A stretch of 11,734 bases of DNA from Euperipatoides rowelli (lineage: Eukaryota > Onychophora > Udeonychophora > Euonychophora > Peripatopsidae), in assembly GCA_003024985.2 (NCBI GenBank), contig PXIH01S0013732.1, one strand, 5' to 3'. How positions within the stretch are numbered: position 1 is the first letter of the stretch; each line of letters begins with the position of its first letter. The notes under the pieces are model-generated. The model saw nothing but the letters and a program-made list of their open reading frames with translations. It had not been told where the DNA came from and searched no databases. Positions 1-7,949 of this stretch are shown piece by piece. The position numbers and the translations under genes are program-made.

Positions 1-87
<87 letters not shown>

Positions 88-93
88 CATCTA
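1..93. repeat. (ATCT)n tetranucleotide microsatellite
   Basis: Twenty-one perfect ATCT units are followed by one ATCC variant and a further ATCT. The array is cut by the window edge, so its full length is unknown. It directly abuts a T9 run at 94-102, which on the minus strand is a short A tail. The array therefore sits exactly at the 3' end of the LINE that occupies most of the window. Its near-perfect units suggest a young or still slipping array, unlike the degenerate array at 8213-8333. Confidence 0.98.
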
Positions 94-764
94 TTTTTTT
101 TTGTTTGCTCTATTTTCTTGTATATGTGTGTATGTGGTGAGGTATGATAGGGACCAGTAAAAGTAAACTTGGGTGGTTAATCATTATGAGGATATAAAAC
201 ATATTTAGTGCACATTTATTAAGACCAATAAGACATAAAGGGGGAAAATGCAATTGTGTAAATAGAACTGTGTCTGGTGTAATAATAATACACATAAAAA
301 ACTTTTTTTTTTAAATTTACATGAATTACAAGTGGTATATCTGTTCACCTAAATATTGTAGAACAAAGTCCTTGAGCCAAGGGATGGTGGTGCTGTGGGT
401 TGAGCTGTGCTACTTTGTGTTTCTTGGTGTCGGCATGAGCCAGGTTCGATGCTCAAGCTGCCTGACCTCTACTCCCATTTGTCTTTCTTTCTGAAAGACA
501 GGGAGTTTAGGGTTATATTCAACCAGTTAGTTTAAATTTCCGAATTTGCATTCAAAAGTTATGAAGTGTAGAAGTGTAGCAGTTACGCATTGTGTAGGAG
601 AGATTAAGACTGAACTTTCAGATGTATACGCTGATAGTCAGATTAGTAATTAAATTGTAAATATTGTAAATAGTTTAAAGTGTATATCAGTTACCCTAAT
701 AGATTCGCCTCAGCCGTTAAGCGGGTATTGGCACATAATTGCAAAAAAAAAAAAAAGTTCTTGA
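94..764 (-). other. LINE A 3' UTR and short A tail
   Basis: This follows the last ORF2 residues and ends on the minus strand in A9 (plus-strand T run 94-102), directly joined to the TAGA array. It is AT-rich with no coding frame on either strand; the short frames at 110-295 and 680-895 are low-complexity. A possible tRNA-like or SINE-like segment lies inside at 371-505 and is listed separately. The plus-strand A14 run at about 743-756 points the wrong way to be this element's tail. Confidence 0.55.
371..505 (+). repeat. Possible tRNA-related (SINE-like) segment
   Basis: A RNA polymerase III B-box-like sequence, GGTTCGATGCTC, lies at 443-454. A partial A-box-like sequence, TGGTGCTGTGGG, lies at about 387-398. 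The ends CTTGAGC (371-377) and GCTCAAG (451-457) are perfect complements. A hairpin follows, with ACTCCC/GGGAGT and GTCTTTC/GAAAGAC arms between 471 and 505. The T arm does not fold in the canonical way, and no flanking target duplication or tail is clear. It could equally be part of the LINE 3' UTR. Confidence 0.3.
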
Positions 765-1715
765 CTAAGTTTTTCCATCAAAATATTTTAAATCAGAATT
801 CTCAAAATATACCAAAACACTTGCATGTGCTAATAATTCCCATTTTCCTGTATTTTCTTTCAAATCTGCAGGAAATTCTTTGGCGTAGCAATTAATATGA
901 TCCTTAAATATGGAAAAAAAAAAAGAAATTGTACATTTTCTCTTTGTCAGGAACTTTTTATTATTGACAATTGTTTTTGCATAATTGACTACTGCATAGA
1001 TATATAAGGTTACGATGAAGTTAGCTAATACATGATCCAAAGAATTTGGAGAGTATAGGCATGCAAAAGTAGCCAGAGGCTGCAAACATAATTTTTTCCA
1101 TATACTTGTTCAATGTCCTTGTTATTTTCTTAACCATTGGCCTATTTATAAACTGATGAATAACTGAAGTATCTAAAATGGGTAAAATATACATTTTAGT
1201 ATAAGTAAGAGGCCTGCATGAAAGTAAAAGGAGGGTGAGTTAAATCTATCATGAAAGACTCTCCATGTTGCATTAATGAAAGGAGATGGAACCTTCACCA
1301 TAAAGAGAGTTTTCCATGTAAGAGGTTCAATTTGGTCAAGTACAGATGAAGTAATCCCCTTTGCTAATACTTTTGCCACCTTGGCATTTGTCCAGCTTGC
1401 AATGTGTACTGGAGCATCATCCTCACTTGGTAACCAAAAGGAAAGAGTTTCATTTGTATCTGTGAATCTGAGGGATGAAGTTAAGGTTNGATGAGGATGA
1501 AGATTTTTGGGATGCACAAAAAAATCAGGGCCCAATCCTTCAAAGAAGTCCTTTACATTATTAACAACTGTGTATGAAAGATGTGTACATGAAGGTTGTT
1601 TGTTATAGACATCATTATGGGTCCTTATTCTCCACGATAATGCCAATCCAACAGAAATTTTAATCAGAGGCTCAAGTTCAAGCAAATGTTTAGAGTTAAC
1701 TGATGGTAGGTGCAA
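765..1715 (-). other. C-terminal region of LINE A ORF2 (broken)
   Basis: The longest minus-strand open stretch in the window lies here (1173-1715, 180 codons). It includes PLTWKTLFMVKVPSPFINA followed by TWRVFHDRFN, matching the W...(W/L)R..H.R pattern near the end of L1/Tx1 ORF2 proteins. After a frameshift, 1085-765 continues with a basic and aromatic tail (FIVTLYIYAVVNYAKTIVNN) like the IxxAxWxxRN tail of these proteins. The cysteine/histidine cluster normally between the two is not recognisable. Base 1489 is an N, so one codon is unknown. Confidence 0.7.
1489..1489. other. Ambiguous base (N)
   Basis: A single N interrupts otherwise continuous sequence inside the LINE A ORF2 C-terminal region. 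It is a base-call or assembly uncertainty. The minus-strand reading frame continues across it, so a length error is unlikely. Confidence 0.95.
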
Positions 1716-2043
1716 CAGCTCTTCTTTGGAGTTTTGAAAAATTCACAAATGAAGTAGATTCCATGCTTGAAATGCATTGGCATAGTATGGAGGGAGAGAG
1801 GAAATATATCTCTCATCTGGTCTTGTATATAAAAGTTCTATTCCACATGACAGCCAAGCATATAATGAGAAAATAACATCTGCCAGTTGACATAAAGGAG
1901 AAGATTTCACTTGGCATAGTTTAGACAGGAACAGGATTCTAATAGTATTAACCTAATTTATGGGGACAATGCATGCATTAAGACTTTCTCTTGAGATCTC
2001 AGCTCCAATTGATTTAGCTGGCAATCATTTTTTCCCCCTAACC

Positions 2044-2139
2044 ATATAGCTTCAGTAAAAAGAGAATTCTCTGGCTGACCTGTTTTTGAGTTGGTTGGAG
2101 AACCTTAAGAAGGTATGACCAAGATGGCCACAACCTTTT
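2044..2139. repeat. Inverted repeat, left arm (donor copy in ORF2)
   Basis: This 96-bp segment is the near-perfect reverse complement of 3032-3128, with about 3-4 differences including one 1-base length change. Read on the minus strand it stays open and fits its place in ORF2 after the RT domain (LLKVLQPTQKQVSQRILFLL, then a WLGGKN-like motif, resembling the P.P....I...LF.FLWGGK region). This arm is therefore taken as the original copy. Confidence 0.9.
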
Positions 2140-3031
2140 TTTTTTGCCCATCTAGCCCATTCTTGAGTATTGGCACTGCATGTTCAAGTTTGAGAACAGT
2201 CCTGTTGAAAAAATTTGACCATTGTTCTGATGAAATTCTTGTTGTCGGAGTAAAATCAAACTCCAAGGATTATGATAAGTTCATAGGGAAGAGGAATAGA
2301 GTTAAAATGTAGATATTACTTGTGTTTGTCACTAATAGAAATATTATGCATGAAAATGGCTGACTTTTTGATATTAAGCTTTGCTTCTGAATAAGTTGCT
2401 ATTTGTAATTGACTCAAGGGACTGTAGGAAAAAAGTAGTGTCATCAGCATACGCTGTGTATAAAACTGAATTCAAGTTGGTAAGCTGAAAACCTTCAACT
2501 GTAAGAACCAAACTTGCCATATTCAGAAAGGGCTGAATAGCCAATGAGAATAATGCAGATGAAGTGGCATCACATTGTCTTATTTCTCTTAAGTAAGTGA
2601 ATGGTTAAGACAAACTCCCTCCATTTCTTATAACACATTTAAAGCCAGTATAAATAGTGTTTAGGGCAGCCAATAAATTTGCAGGAATTCCAATAACTTC
2701 CAGAAGATAGAAAAGGAATGAGTGGTTGACCCTATCAAAAGCTTTGCACTGGTCTAATGTCAAAACTACTAAGGTGCTTTTTTATGTGCTGAAAGAGAGA
2801 TTACATATCTAACCACTGACAGGGATGAAAATTTTGAACTTCCAGGTAAAGATGTTTGTGTACTTGGGATTACAGAAGTGATCAAAGATGCTAATTTGTT
2901 AGCCAAGATTTTTGCTATGATTTTAAGGTAAACTGTGAGGAGAGTTATAGGACACCAATTTGAAATCATTCTTAAGCCTCCAGACTTTGGAACCAGCATA
3001 ATTACCCCTAATGCTGACATACCTTGTAAAG

Positions 3032-3128
3032 AAAAGGTTGTGGCCATCTTGGTCATACCTTCTTAAGGTTCTCCAACCAACACAAAAACAGGTCAGCCAG
3101 CTGAATTCTCTTTTTACTGAAGCTATAT
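3032..3128. repeat. Inverted repeat, right arm (inserted copy in RT)
   Basis: This arm is the reverse complement of 2044-2139. Read on the minus strand it has three stops in about 30 codons. It splits the RT finger region between LLLEIFKKTI and LQGMSALGVIMLVPK, which are normally separated by only about 8-10 residues. It is therefore an insertion, copied in inverted orientation from about 0.9 kb downstream in the same LINE. Confidence 0.88.
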
Positions 3129-3689
3129 TGTTTTCTTAAATATCTCAAGTAGCAATGGGCCCATGTGGCTCCAAAACTTAAGGTAGAATTCTAAAGTTAG
3201 GCTATCTATCCCTGGAGCCTTGCCTTGATTCATAGATGCAGCTGCATTCTGGAGGTCATTTAAAGTGGCTGGCATATCTATTTCACACAAATGATGATGG
3301 TCAATATGCTGCATCCCAAATGTCATATTGACAGGTGTAGCAGTTGATAGATCAGATGAGAATAGTTCTTTATAGTAATATTTTAGTAATTCAATAATTC
3401 TATTCTGATCTGATACTACAGAGCCCTGTTGGTCATTTAAAAACAAAACCTGAGGGGGTTTATCCTGTGTGGATATAGATCAACCCCAACTGAAACATTG
3501 AACTGTGATTTATGTTTATACCAACAGACTTTAGACACATAAATAATACTACATCTTAGCTGATCCCACCAATGAAAAAATTGTTGAAGCTTCATCTAAG
3601 AATGACTCCATACTCCTGATGTATGGGTCAATAGTCAATAATTCATTTTTAAATCTCCAATAAGAAGGTACAGTAACAGGAATGTCATC

Positions 3690-4571
3690 TAGGAAATGAA
3701 GACAAATCAAAGCATGGTCACTCTTATGTGTCTGCAAAAGTTCAATAGAGTGGATTCTACCAACCCAAATTTTAGGTACACATATGTAATCCAAAAGTGA
3801 GGATTCCCTGGTGCCAGGGGGTGGGGTGGAGATTAAGGAAAGTGGAACATTTGAGACTTTAATTGATGCTAATATATGTCAGAGCATATCAGTAACTGAA
3901 ACTTTCTTCTGAGGTTTTGGATCCTGATTTCGCAATTCTTATTGCACATTGAAATCTCCAAGGACCAAAATTCTCAATTGTTGGATATAATGTGCATTAG
4001 CAAAGTGAGTATTCAACTTAACATGTGTACCCCCAGATTGTCCGTGAAAATTTGCTCTCAGTGGCCCTTGACAACAATTAAACTTATGTTGCTGTGACTG
4101 TTGTTTTGGCTGGTTATGAGCCTGAAGATTTATTCTATGTTTGAGTAGTAAGTCCCTTTTCAGCATTTGCCAGTTCAGTTTGAGTAAAATTACAAGGAAA
4201 TCCCCAGTTTTTGAGCCTATCCACCCATGTGTATAATGTATTCATTTTTTGAGAGTCCTTATGCGATAGATGTAAGTTATATACATTCATTGTGAATGTA
4301 GTAGCCTCAGCCACTTTGTCTTGAACTACTTGGAATAAAGAAAACTGAATTATATTTGAAGCCTTGGATACTCAAATGCTAAACCAGCTGTGCTGGAGGG
4401 AGACCATACAGATCCCCATATTCAAATGAGATATGAGAATCCATAAGGTTAGATTCCTGAATCCACATAAATCTATGTTATTCTGTGCACAAAACTCATC
4501 CAAAAAAATCTCTTTTTAGAAGTTGTAATACCTGCAACATTACATGTACCAGTACTGATTGTTTTTACCAT
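3690..4571 (-). other. APE-type endonuclease domain of LINE A ORF2 (broken)
   Basis: The N-terminal strand reads TISTGTCNVAGI, followed by a segment ending LDEFCAQNNIDL, which corresponds to the conserved region before the catalytic glutamate. The expected QE is not kept; the sequence there reads CGFRNLT. LGDFNVQ at about 3942-3962 is the GDFN catalytic motif. The end of the domain, MDYICVPKIWVGRIHS followed by HKSDHALICLHF (SDH at 3714-3722), matches the D-Y-I and SDH motifs of this fold. At least three frame changes separate these blocks. Confidence 0.8.
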
Positions 4572-5207
4572 CACTAGGGTGAAAGGTTTTGTCTTCTTTT
4601 TTGGTGATCTCTTATTTCCCGTCTTTACCTGAATGTTCTTAGAGTGTTGTATCAGCTACTGAACTTTCCTGTATCTTGCAGATGAAGGTGGATAAAGTTG
4701 GCTATCCATCAGGGTAATATTAAGTAGAGACTGAAGATCTGGATAAATGTCAACAAAAGAAGAACCAGTTTCCTTCTGGAGTTTGACTTAAGACTTCTGA
4801 CTTGGTCACACCACACTTTGGCAACTTATTTGGCTTTGTGTACATTCTGCTCAGAGTCTGAATCACCTGACATGGATCCTGTAAACAGGAACACATTCTT
4901 GTCTGCATGCTTGGGAAAAACACCAGTTGAGGCATCAGTCCAACTGGGAGGTCTAAGAAAATTTAATAGAGTAACCATATTTACTACTGGTGAATTAGCC
5001 AGGAGTCCAGAATCAACATCCATAGAAGACTACTCCAAGAGAGTTTGAGGAGATTCTTCAGACTAACTTTCTTCCTTTTTTCTCTTTTCCTTCTCACTTT
5101 CTTCATCAGTCAGTGGCTGGTCAGCCTGAATTTCAGCAAGCTCATCTGATAGGCAATTGTGCATAGAGGATATTTTGGAGGGATAACCAGAAATGAAATT
5201 GAAAAAT

Positions 5208-5245
5208 ATCAGGTAATACATCCAAAATAGGATGTATTACCTGAT
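5208..5245. repeat. Perfect 16-bp hairpin inside LINE A ORF1
   Basis: The arms ATCAGGTAATACATCC (5208-5223) and GGATGTATTACCTGAT (5230-5245) are exact reverse complements around the 6-base spacer AAAATA. Pairing stops immediately outside the arms. It lies in the ORF1 C-terminal coding relic (KDQVIHPILDVLPDI on the minus strand). It is not followed by a U tract on either strand, and a bacterial-type terminator would make no sense here. Confidence 0.95.
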
Positions 5246-5377
5246 CTTTTTCTGAGATTGAACAATAGTTTGTCTGGGATATCAATAGTTCCTTCTCAAG
5301 CACAAATCCCTTGTGTCCAATCATAGCAGCAGTGTTCTTATTTGCTTTGTCAACCTGTGGAATGAAATGGTCCTTCA

Positions 5378-5384
5378 TAATCTG

Positions 5385-5417
<33 letters not shown>

Positions 5418-5677
5418 TTACTTTATTATAAAACCAAAATATACATTTTTAATAGTTTACTAAGTCTCAGTCAGTTCCTTTTCTGACTGGAAATACAAAT
5501 TTAATTTAACAATTTACTATAAATGCTTCAATAGTAACAATCACTACTCTTCACAAATTATACTTAATACTAACTAGTAATTCCTTTTTCCTTTTTTTCT
5601 TTTTTCCTTTTTTTATATCGTCTTTATTTTTTTAACTCTATTGTTCATTATTATCTCTTTCGTTTAATCTGATTATT
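5378..5677 (-). mobile_element. Short retroposon with (AAT)n tail and 13-bp target duplication
   Basis: The 13-bp direct repeat TAATCTGATTATT occurs at 5378-5390 and again at 5665-5677, flanking a 274-bp insert (5391-5664). On the minus strand the insert ends in AATAAAGTAA followed by an (AAT)n array that abuts the target duplication, the form of a SINE or 5'-truncated LINE with a microsatellite tail. The body is AT-rich with a purine-rich stretch (plus-strand polypyrimidine 5581-5630) and a small CAGTCA/TGACTG stem near 5470-5490. No coding is seen, and no Pol III boxes were recognised. Removing it joins the two halves of the ORF1 relic. Confidence 0.7.
5385..5418. repeat. (ATT)n microsatellite
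   Basis: About eleven ATT units are present on the plus strand. Read on the minus strand they form the (AAT)n tail of the retroposon at 5378-5677. The first unit overlaps the left target duplication, so the exact tail boundary is ambiguous by a few bases. Confidence 0.95.
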
Positions 5678-6599
5678 TAATTTGGTTGATTCTGACTACT
5701 GGAATCTCCTTTACTTTACCACTTTCCTGCTTATGATGCGGTTTTTCTTCTTCATTTTTGGGCGCAGTTTGTATACCGGAAGAAAGTTAAGTCCCTGAGG
5801 CTGAAGGTCCTTCTCACCCAGACCTGTATGCTTATCCCCAACTGAAGTGCAGCTTATGGCCAAATGGACTAATGACCCAGAAGCACTTGGGACCTTGGTC
5901 TGAAAGATCAAGGCTATAAGTTATTCACAGGAAGCTAACATGTACCACACTGGGAATATGAATCTCATTCCTCACAATGTATATTTAACACCTAAACCTC
6001 AATAATCCTTTAAATATATTTCCTCTGACAGCAGCAGGAATTCTTCAGACAGAGTACACAGAAGTACAATATGGTGTCAGAGCATCAATGACCAAGTCGT
6101 TAGATATAAATAGCAGTACACCACTAATGGTATACTTAGTGGCTGGTGCCTGAAAATATGAGACATGCAACCATTTATACCTCACCCATATCCCTTTTTC
6201 AACCAAAAGGGAAGTCAGTTCCTTTTGTCTAAAAAAGATAAGAACAAAATTTTCATATGTGGGTTATACCCTATATATGAAATTGTATCACTCTCTGTCA
6301 CTTTAATGGCTGCCCAAGCGTAAGTCTTCAGGGAAAGTCCTTGGACCCTTTTAATTGATACTCCACATTCAGGACTAGAGCCTGAAGTGAGAGGTTTAGC
6401 ATTGGCTGGAGCTGTTACTCTGAAGTATAACATTTGTGGCTGTGGATGACAAATAATGCTTTGTGTCCTGTCTCCCAATAAAGAAATATGATGTTTTAAT
6501 GTTGTAGAATCTTGAACAACTTAAGGAGATGTTCTATTCTTTCCTGTATCATTATCTGGTAAAATATCACCATTTTGTATTATTTTTGAGTCCAACAAT

Positions 6600-6925
6600 T
6601 TTGTGGAATTGGTTGATTTTTGGATGGTGCTATATCTATCAACAGAATAATATTCCTGAATTTCTGTGGAAACAGATCTCTTCTATGTTGTTTAGTTGCT
6701 GAGATATCAGTATCTCAACTTTGAAGCTTTTCAATTGGATTGTTGTGGAAACAGATATTCAGAGAATTTTCATGACCCTGAAAGTGCACTTGTGGAGGGA
6801 TGATATCCAGTCCTTCAATAGGGGGCAGATCGGCAGAGCCCAGAATGCCTTTTGAGGCATGTAGGCCCAGCTGGAATGCCTCCAATGACATGGCATTAAA
6901 TACTAAATGTATAAACGTAATTTAA
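6600..6925 (-). pseudogene. Stop-poor minus-strand fragment, upstream part of LINE A
   Basis: Minus-strand translation gives about 95 codons with a single stop, including AMSLEAFQLGLHASKGILGS and ADLPPIEGLDIIPPQVHFQG. I do not recognise a domain. Its position directly upstream (5') of the ORF1 relic and on the same strand makes it a candidate N-terminal, proline-rich extension of LINE A ORF1. It ends at the MITE-like element at 6897-7149. A leader region that is open by chance is the alternative. Confidence 0.35.
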
Positions 6926-7149
6926 AATCCACATTTTTAGTCACAATTTTTTTACAGTCCTAACCTTACCACAATCCTAACTCCAAATATGTATTAAACC
7001 CAATATGCCCTAACCCTATGATGATGAAAGGGTGAAATAATCCATTTTTTGATCGATTTCGAGACTTTTGCTAGCACTTCCATAATGACAAAAATATATG
7101 CACAGATGTCAAAAATGCAGTTGAAACCGATTATATTTGTCAGTATTTA
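6897..7149. mobile_element. MITE-like element, copy 1
   Basis: The ends are imperfect terminal inverted repeats. The left end reads TAAATACTAAATGTATAAACG (6897-6917, without its last base if counted to 20), and the right end (7128-7149) is complementary, with 8 outer bases identical. The interior (about 6935-7125) is a diverged direct repeat of the interior of copy 2 and shares CCTAACCTTACCACAATCCT and CCCTATGATGATGAA. It has no coding capacity. TA dinucleotides at both ends would fit a Tc1/mariner-type target duplication, but this is uncertain. It interrupts the upstream part of LINE A. Confidence 0.55.
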
Positions 7150-7306
7150 GACATTCTCTCCAATGTGGACATTGAAGGAATACCATTCTTTTGATGGCTC
7201 AGTGGTGGCACAACCTCTCCAGCTGGGGTCGGCTAAACTCTGCTGAACCCATTGGCCAGAGTTTAGCCAACTTGATGGAGACCCCTTAACACAATACTCA
7301 TAAGGC
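7147..7306 (-). pseudogene. Stop-free minus-strand fragment between two MITE-like insertions
   Basis: About 50 codons are open on the minus strand (YEYCVKGSPSSWLNSGQWVQ followed by a tryptophan- and serine-rich stretch ending WYSFNVHIGENV). No known domain is recognised. It lies between MITE-like copies 1 and 2 and is collinear with the fragments at 6600-6925 and 7594-7880, so all three probably formed one LINE A segment before the insertions. A perfect 12-bp hairpin sits inside it at 7231-7268. Confidence 0.3.
7231..7268. repeat. 12-bp perfect inverted repeat
   Basis: GGCTAAACTCTG (7231-7242) and CAGAGTTTAGCC (7257-7268) are exact reverse complements with a 14-base spacer. Pairing does not extend outward. 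No gene or terminator function is implied. It may be a short templated inversion like the longer ones in this window. Confidence 0.9.
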
Positions 7307-7593
7307 GTTAAAAATTGGAAGGCCTTATAAATTTTAGTCACATGATCAAGATGGTTAGCAGCATTTTTTGTTGTTGTTTACAGCCTAACCTTACCACAAT
7401 CCTGAACCCTAACTCCAACTACTTATTAACCCACTTTTCCCCCAACCCTATGATGATGAAGGGGTGAAATAATACTTTTTGATCAATTTCAATAATTTTG
7501 ATCCAATTTCCTCAAAATTACCACATTGACAGAAATATATGCACAGATTTTAAAAATGTGTTAAAATTTTTGTAAGGCCTTTCAATTTTTAAC
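7307..7593. mobile_element. MITE-like element, copy 2
   Basis: Terminal inverted repeats of about 30 bp bound the element. The left end begins GTTAAAAATTGGAAGGCCTT (7307-7336), and the right end (7562-7593) reads inward as GTTAAAAATTGAAAGGCCTT, with one mismatch in the first 20 bases. GGC flanks both sides (7304-7306 and 7594-7596), a possible 3-bp target duplication. Alternatively the outermost TA could be the target site. The 287-bp interior is non-coding and contains CCTAACCTTACCACAATCCT followed by a CCCTATGATGATGAA block shared with copy 1. It splits the LINE A upstream fragments 7147-7306 and 7594-7880. Confidence 0.75.
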
Positions 7594-7880
7594 GGCTTCT
7601 GGCACAGCCCTGGTGGGGGAAAGCTGCAACTTGTCAGAACTCAAGACCCTTGCCGATCCTCTAGTTGGCATATCAATTGCTGGAGAAATGGCTCCATTAA
7701 CAGAGCCTGAGCTGGCATCTTCATTGGTGTCCATAGGCAATGGGGTCCGTGAGTTCTGTCTCAAACTTATTCCTTTCACACATGGAAGGCAAGAAACAGC
7801 ACCCTCTAGGTGTTCATCATGCTGGTTACTATCATTAATGGCAACATCATAGTGGTGGAGTAAACAGGATAAAGGCAAGC
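7594..7880 (-). pseudogene. Open minus-strand fragment near the LINE A 5' end
   Basis: About 95 codons are open on the minus strand, of unusual composition: a polar, serine- and proline-rich, acidic stretch (TPLPMDTNEDASSGSVNGAI) followed by a basic and serine-rich part. This resembles the disordered N-terminal part of a LINE ORF1 rather than a folded domain. The opposite strand is also open for 79 codons and a GTAAGT lies nearby at 7987, so a host exon on the plus strand cannot be fully excluded. The location between the LINE A leader and ORF1 favours LINE origin. Confidence 0.35.
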
Positions 7881-7949
7881 TGCTTGCAGGATCTGACTAG
7901 CCCCATCCATGGAACAATCAGTCCAGGCAGCGGAAAGTCACGTCAGCAA

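Larger units (their letters stand above)
2041..3446 (-). other. Reverse transcriptase domain of LINE A ORF2 (broken)
   Basis: The minus strand shows the L1-group RT pattern. The region before the fingers includes QGKAPGIDSLTLEFYLKFW. The fingers read IMLVPKSGGLRMISNWCPI and then LKIIAKILANKLASLI. Motif A is TLDQCKAFDRVNHSFLF, and the catalytic box is AYADDTTFFL (YADD at 2440-2451). The following thumb-side segment reads AKLNIKKSAIF and then IILGV. The stretch corresponding to the RQGCPLSPLLF motif is ruined (CDATSSALFSLAIQPFL). A 96-bp piece of downstream ORF2 sits inverted inside the finger region at 3032-3128. Confidence 0.88.
765..4571 (-). pseudogene. LINE A ORF2 relic: endonuclease plus reverse transcriptase
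   Basis: The frame opens on the minus strand near 4571 (MVKTISTGTCNVAGI, matching the usual start of an APE-type endonuclease) and decays to a stop at 765. The span of 3.8 kb equals about 1,270 codons, close to the usual size of L1/Tx1 ORF2. The protein would nick target DNA and prime reverse transcription of its own RNA at the nick. Visible landmarks in order are GDFN (3948-3959), SDH (3714-3722), GKAPGID (near 3210), LVPKSGGLRMISNW (near 2980), LDQCKAFDRV (ending at 2728), YADD (2440-2451) and a C-terminal segment (1715-765). Many frameshifts and stops, one inverted insertion (3032-3128) and an ambiguous base at 1489 show that it is not functional. Confidence 0.85.
4750..6480 (-). pseudogene. 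LINE A ORF1 relic (Tx1-type nucleic-acid-binding protein)
   Basis: ORF1 proteins of this group coat the element RNA. The most telling block is 6218-5925 on the minus strand, 95 codons with only two internal stops. It contains LTSLLVEKGIWV, APATKYTISGVLLFISND, ALTPYC and a RIPAAVRGNIFKGLLRFR stretch. This is the spaced pattern LxxKG(I/V)...PxTKVTISNVPPFI...LxxFGK...RIP...LKHVxSFRRQ of Tx1-like ORF1. A degenerate zinc knuckle lies at about 5842-5886 (KCFWVISPFGHKLHFSW). The acidic and lysine-rich tail spans 5165-4826 (DELAEIQADQPLTDEESEKE and GSMSGDSDSEQNVHKAK), with an FPKHADKNVFLF segment like the F(F)PD...F motif seen near the end of these proteins. Stops, frameshifts and the 5391-5664 insertion break it. 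The true start may lie further upstream, toward 7880. Confidence 0.72.

Noticed and set aside
743-756. A14 run as the poly(A) tail of a plus-strand retrocopy
   Set aside because: No coding or SINE-like body precedes it on the plus strand and no flanking target duplication is visible. It lies next to the end of LINE A ORF2 in antisense orientation.
2115-2312. Plus-strand frame starting MTKMATTF, with the same start as a minus-strand frame at 3056
   Set aside because: The identical starts are only the two arms of the inverted duplication. Neither start is a real gene start.
5208-5245. Hairpin as a transcription terminator, or the arrays as a CRISPR array
   Set aside because: There is no U tract after the hairpin and the context is an animal LINE. 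The repeated units are 4 bp without spacers, so no CRISPR array is present.
5471-6226. 14-base direct repeat AGTCAGTTCCTTTT at 5471 and 6213
   Set aside because: A match of this length between two places in 11.7 kb of AT-rich sequence can arise by chance, and nothing bounds or extends it.
6950-7460. CCTAACCTTACC and CCCTAAC strings resembling interstitial telomere repeats
   Set aside because: They are few, irregular and part of the interior shared by the two MITE-like copies, so they are element sequence and not telomeric arrays.
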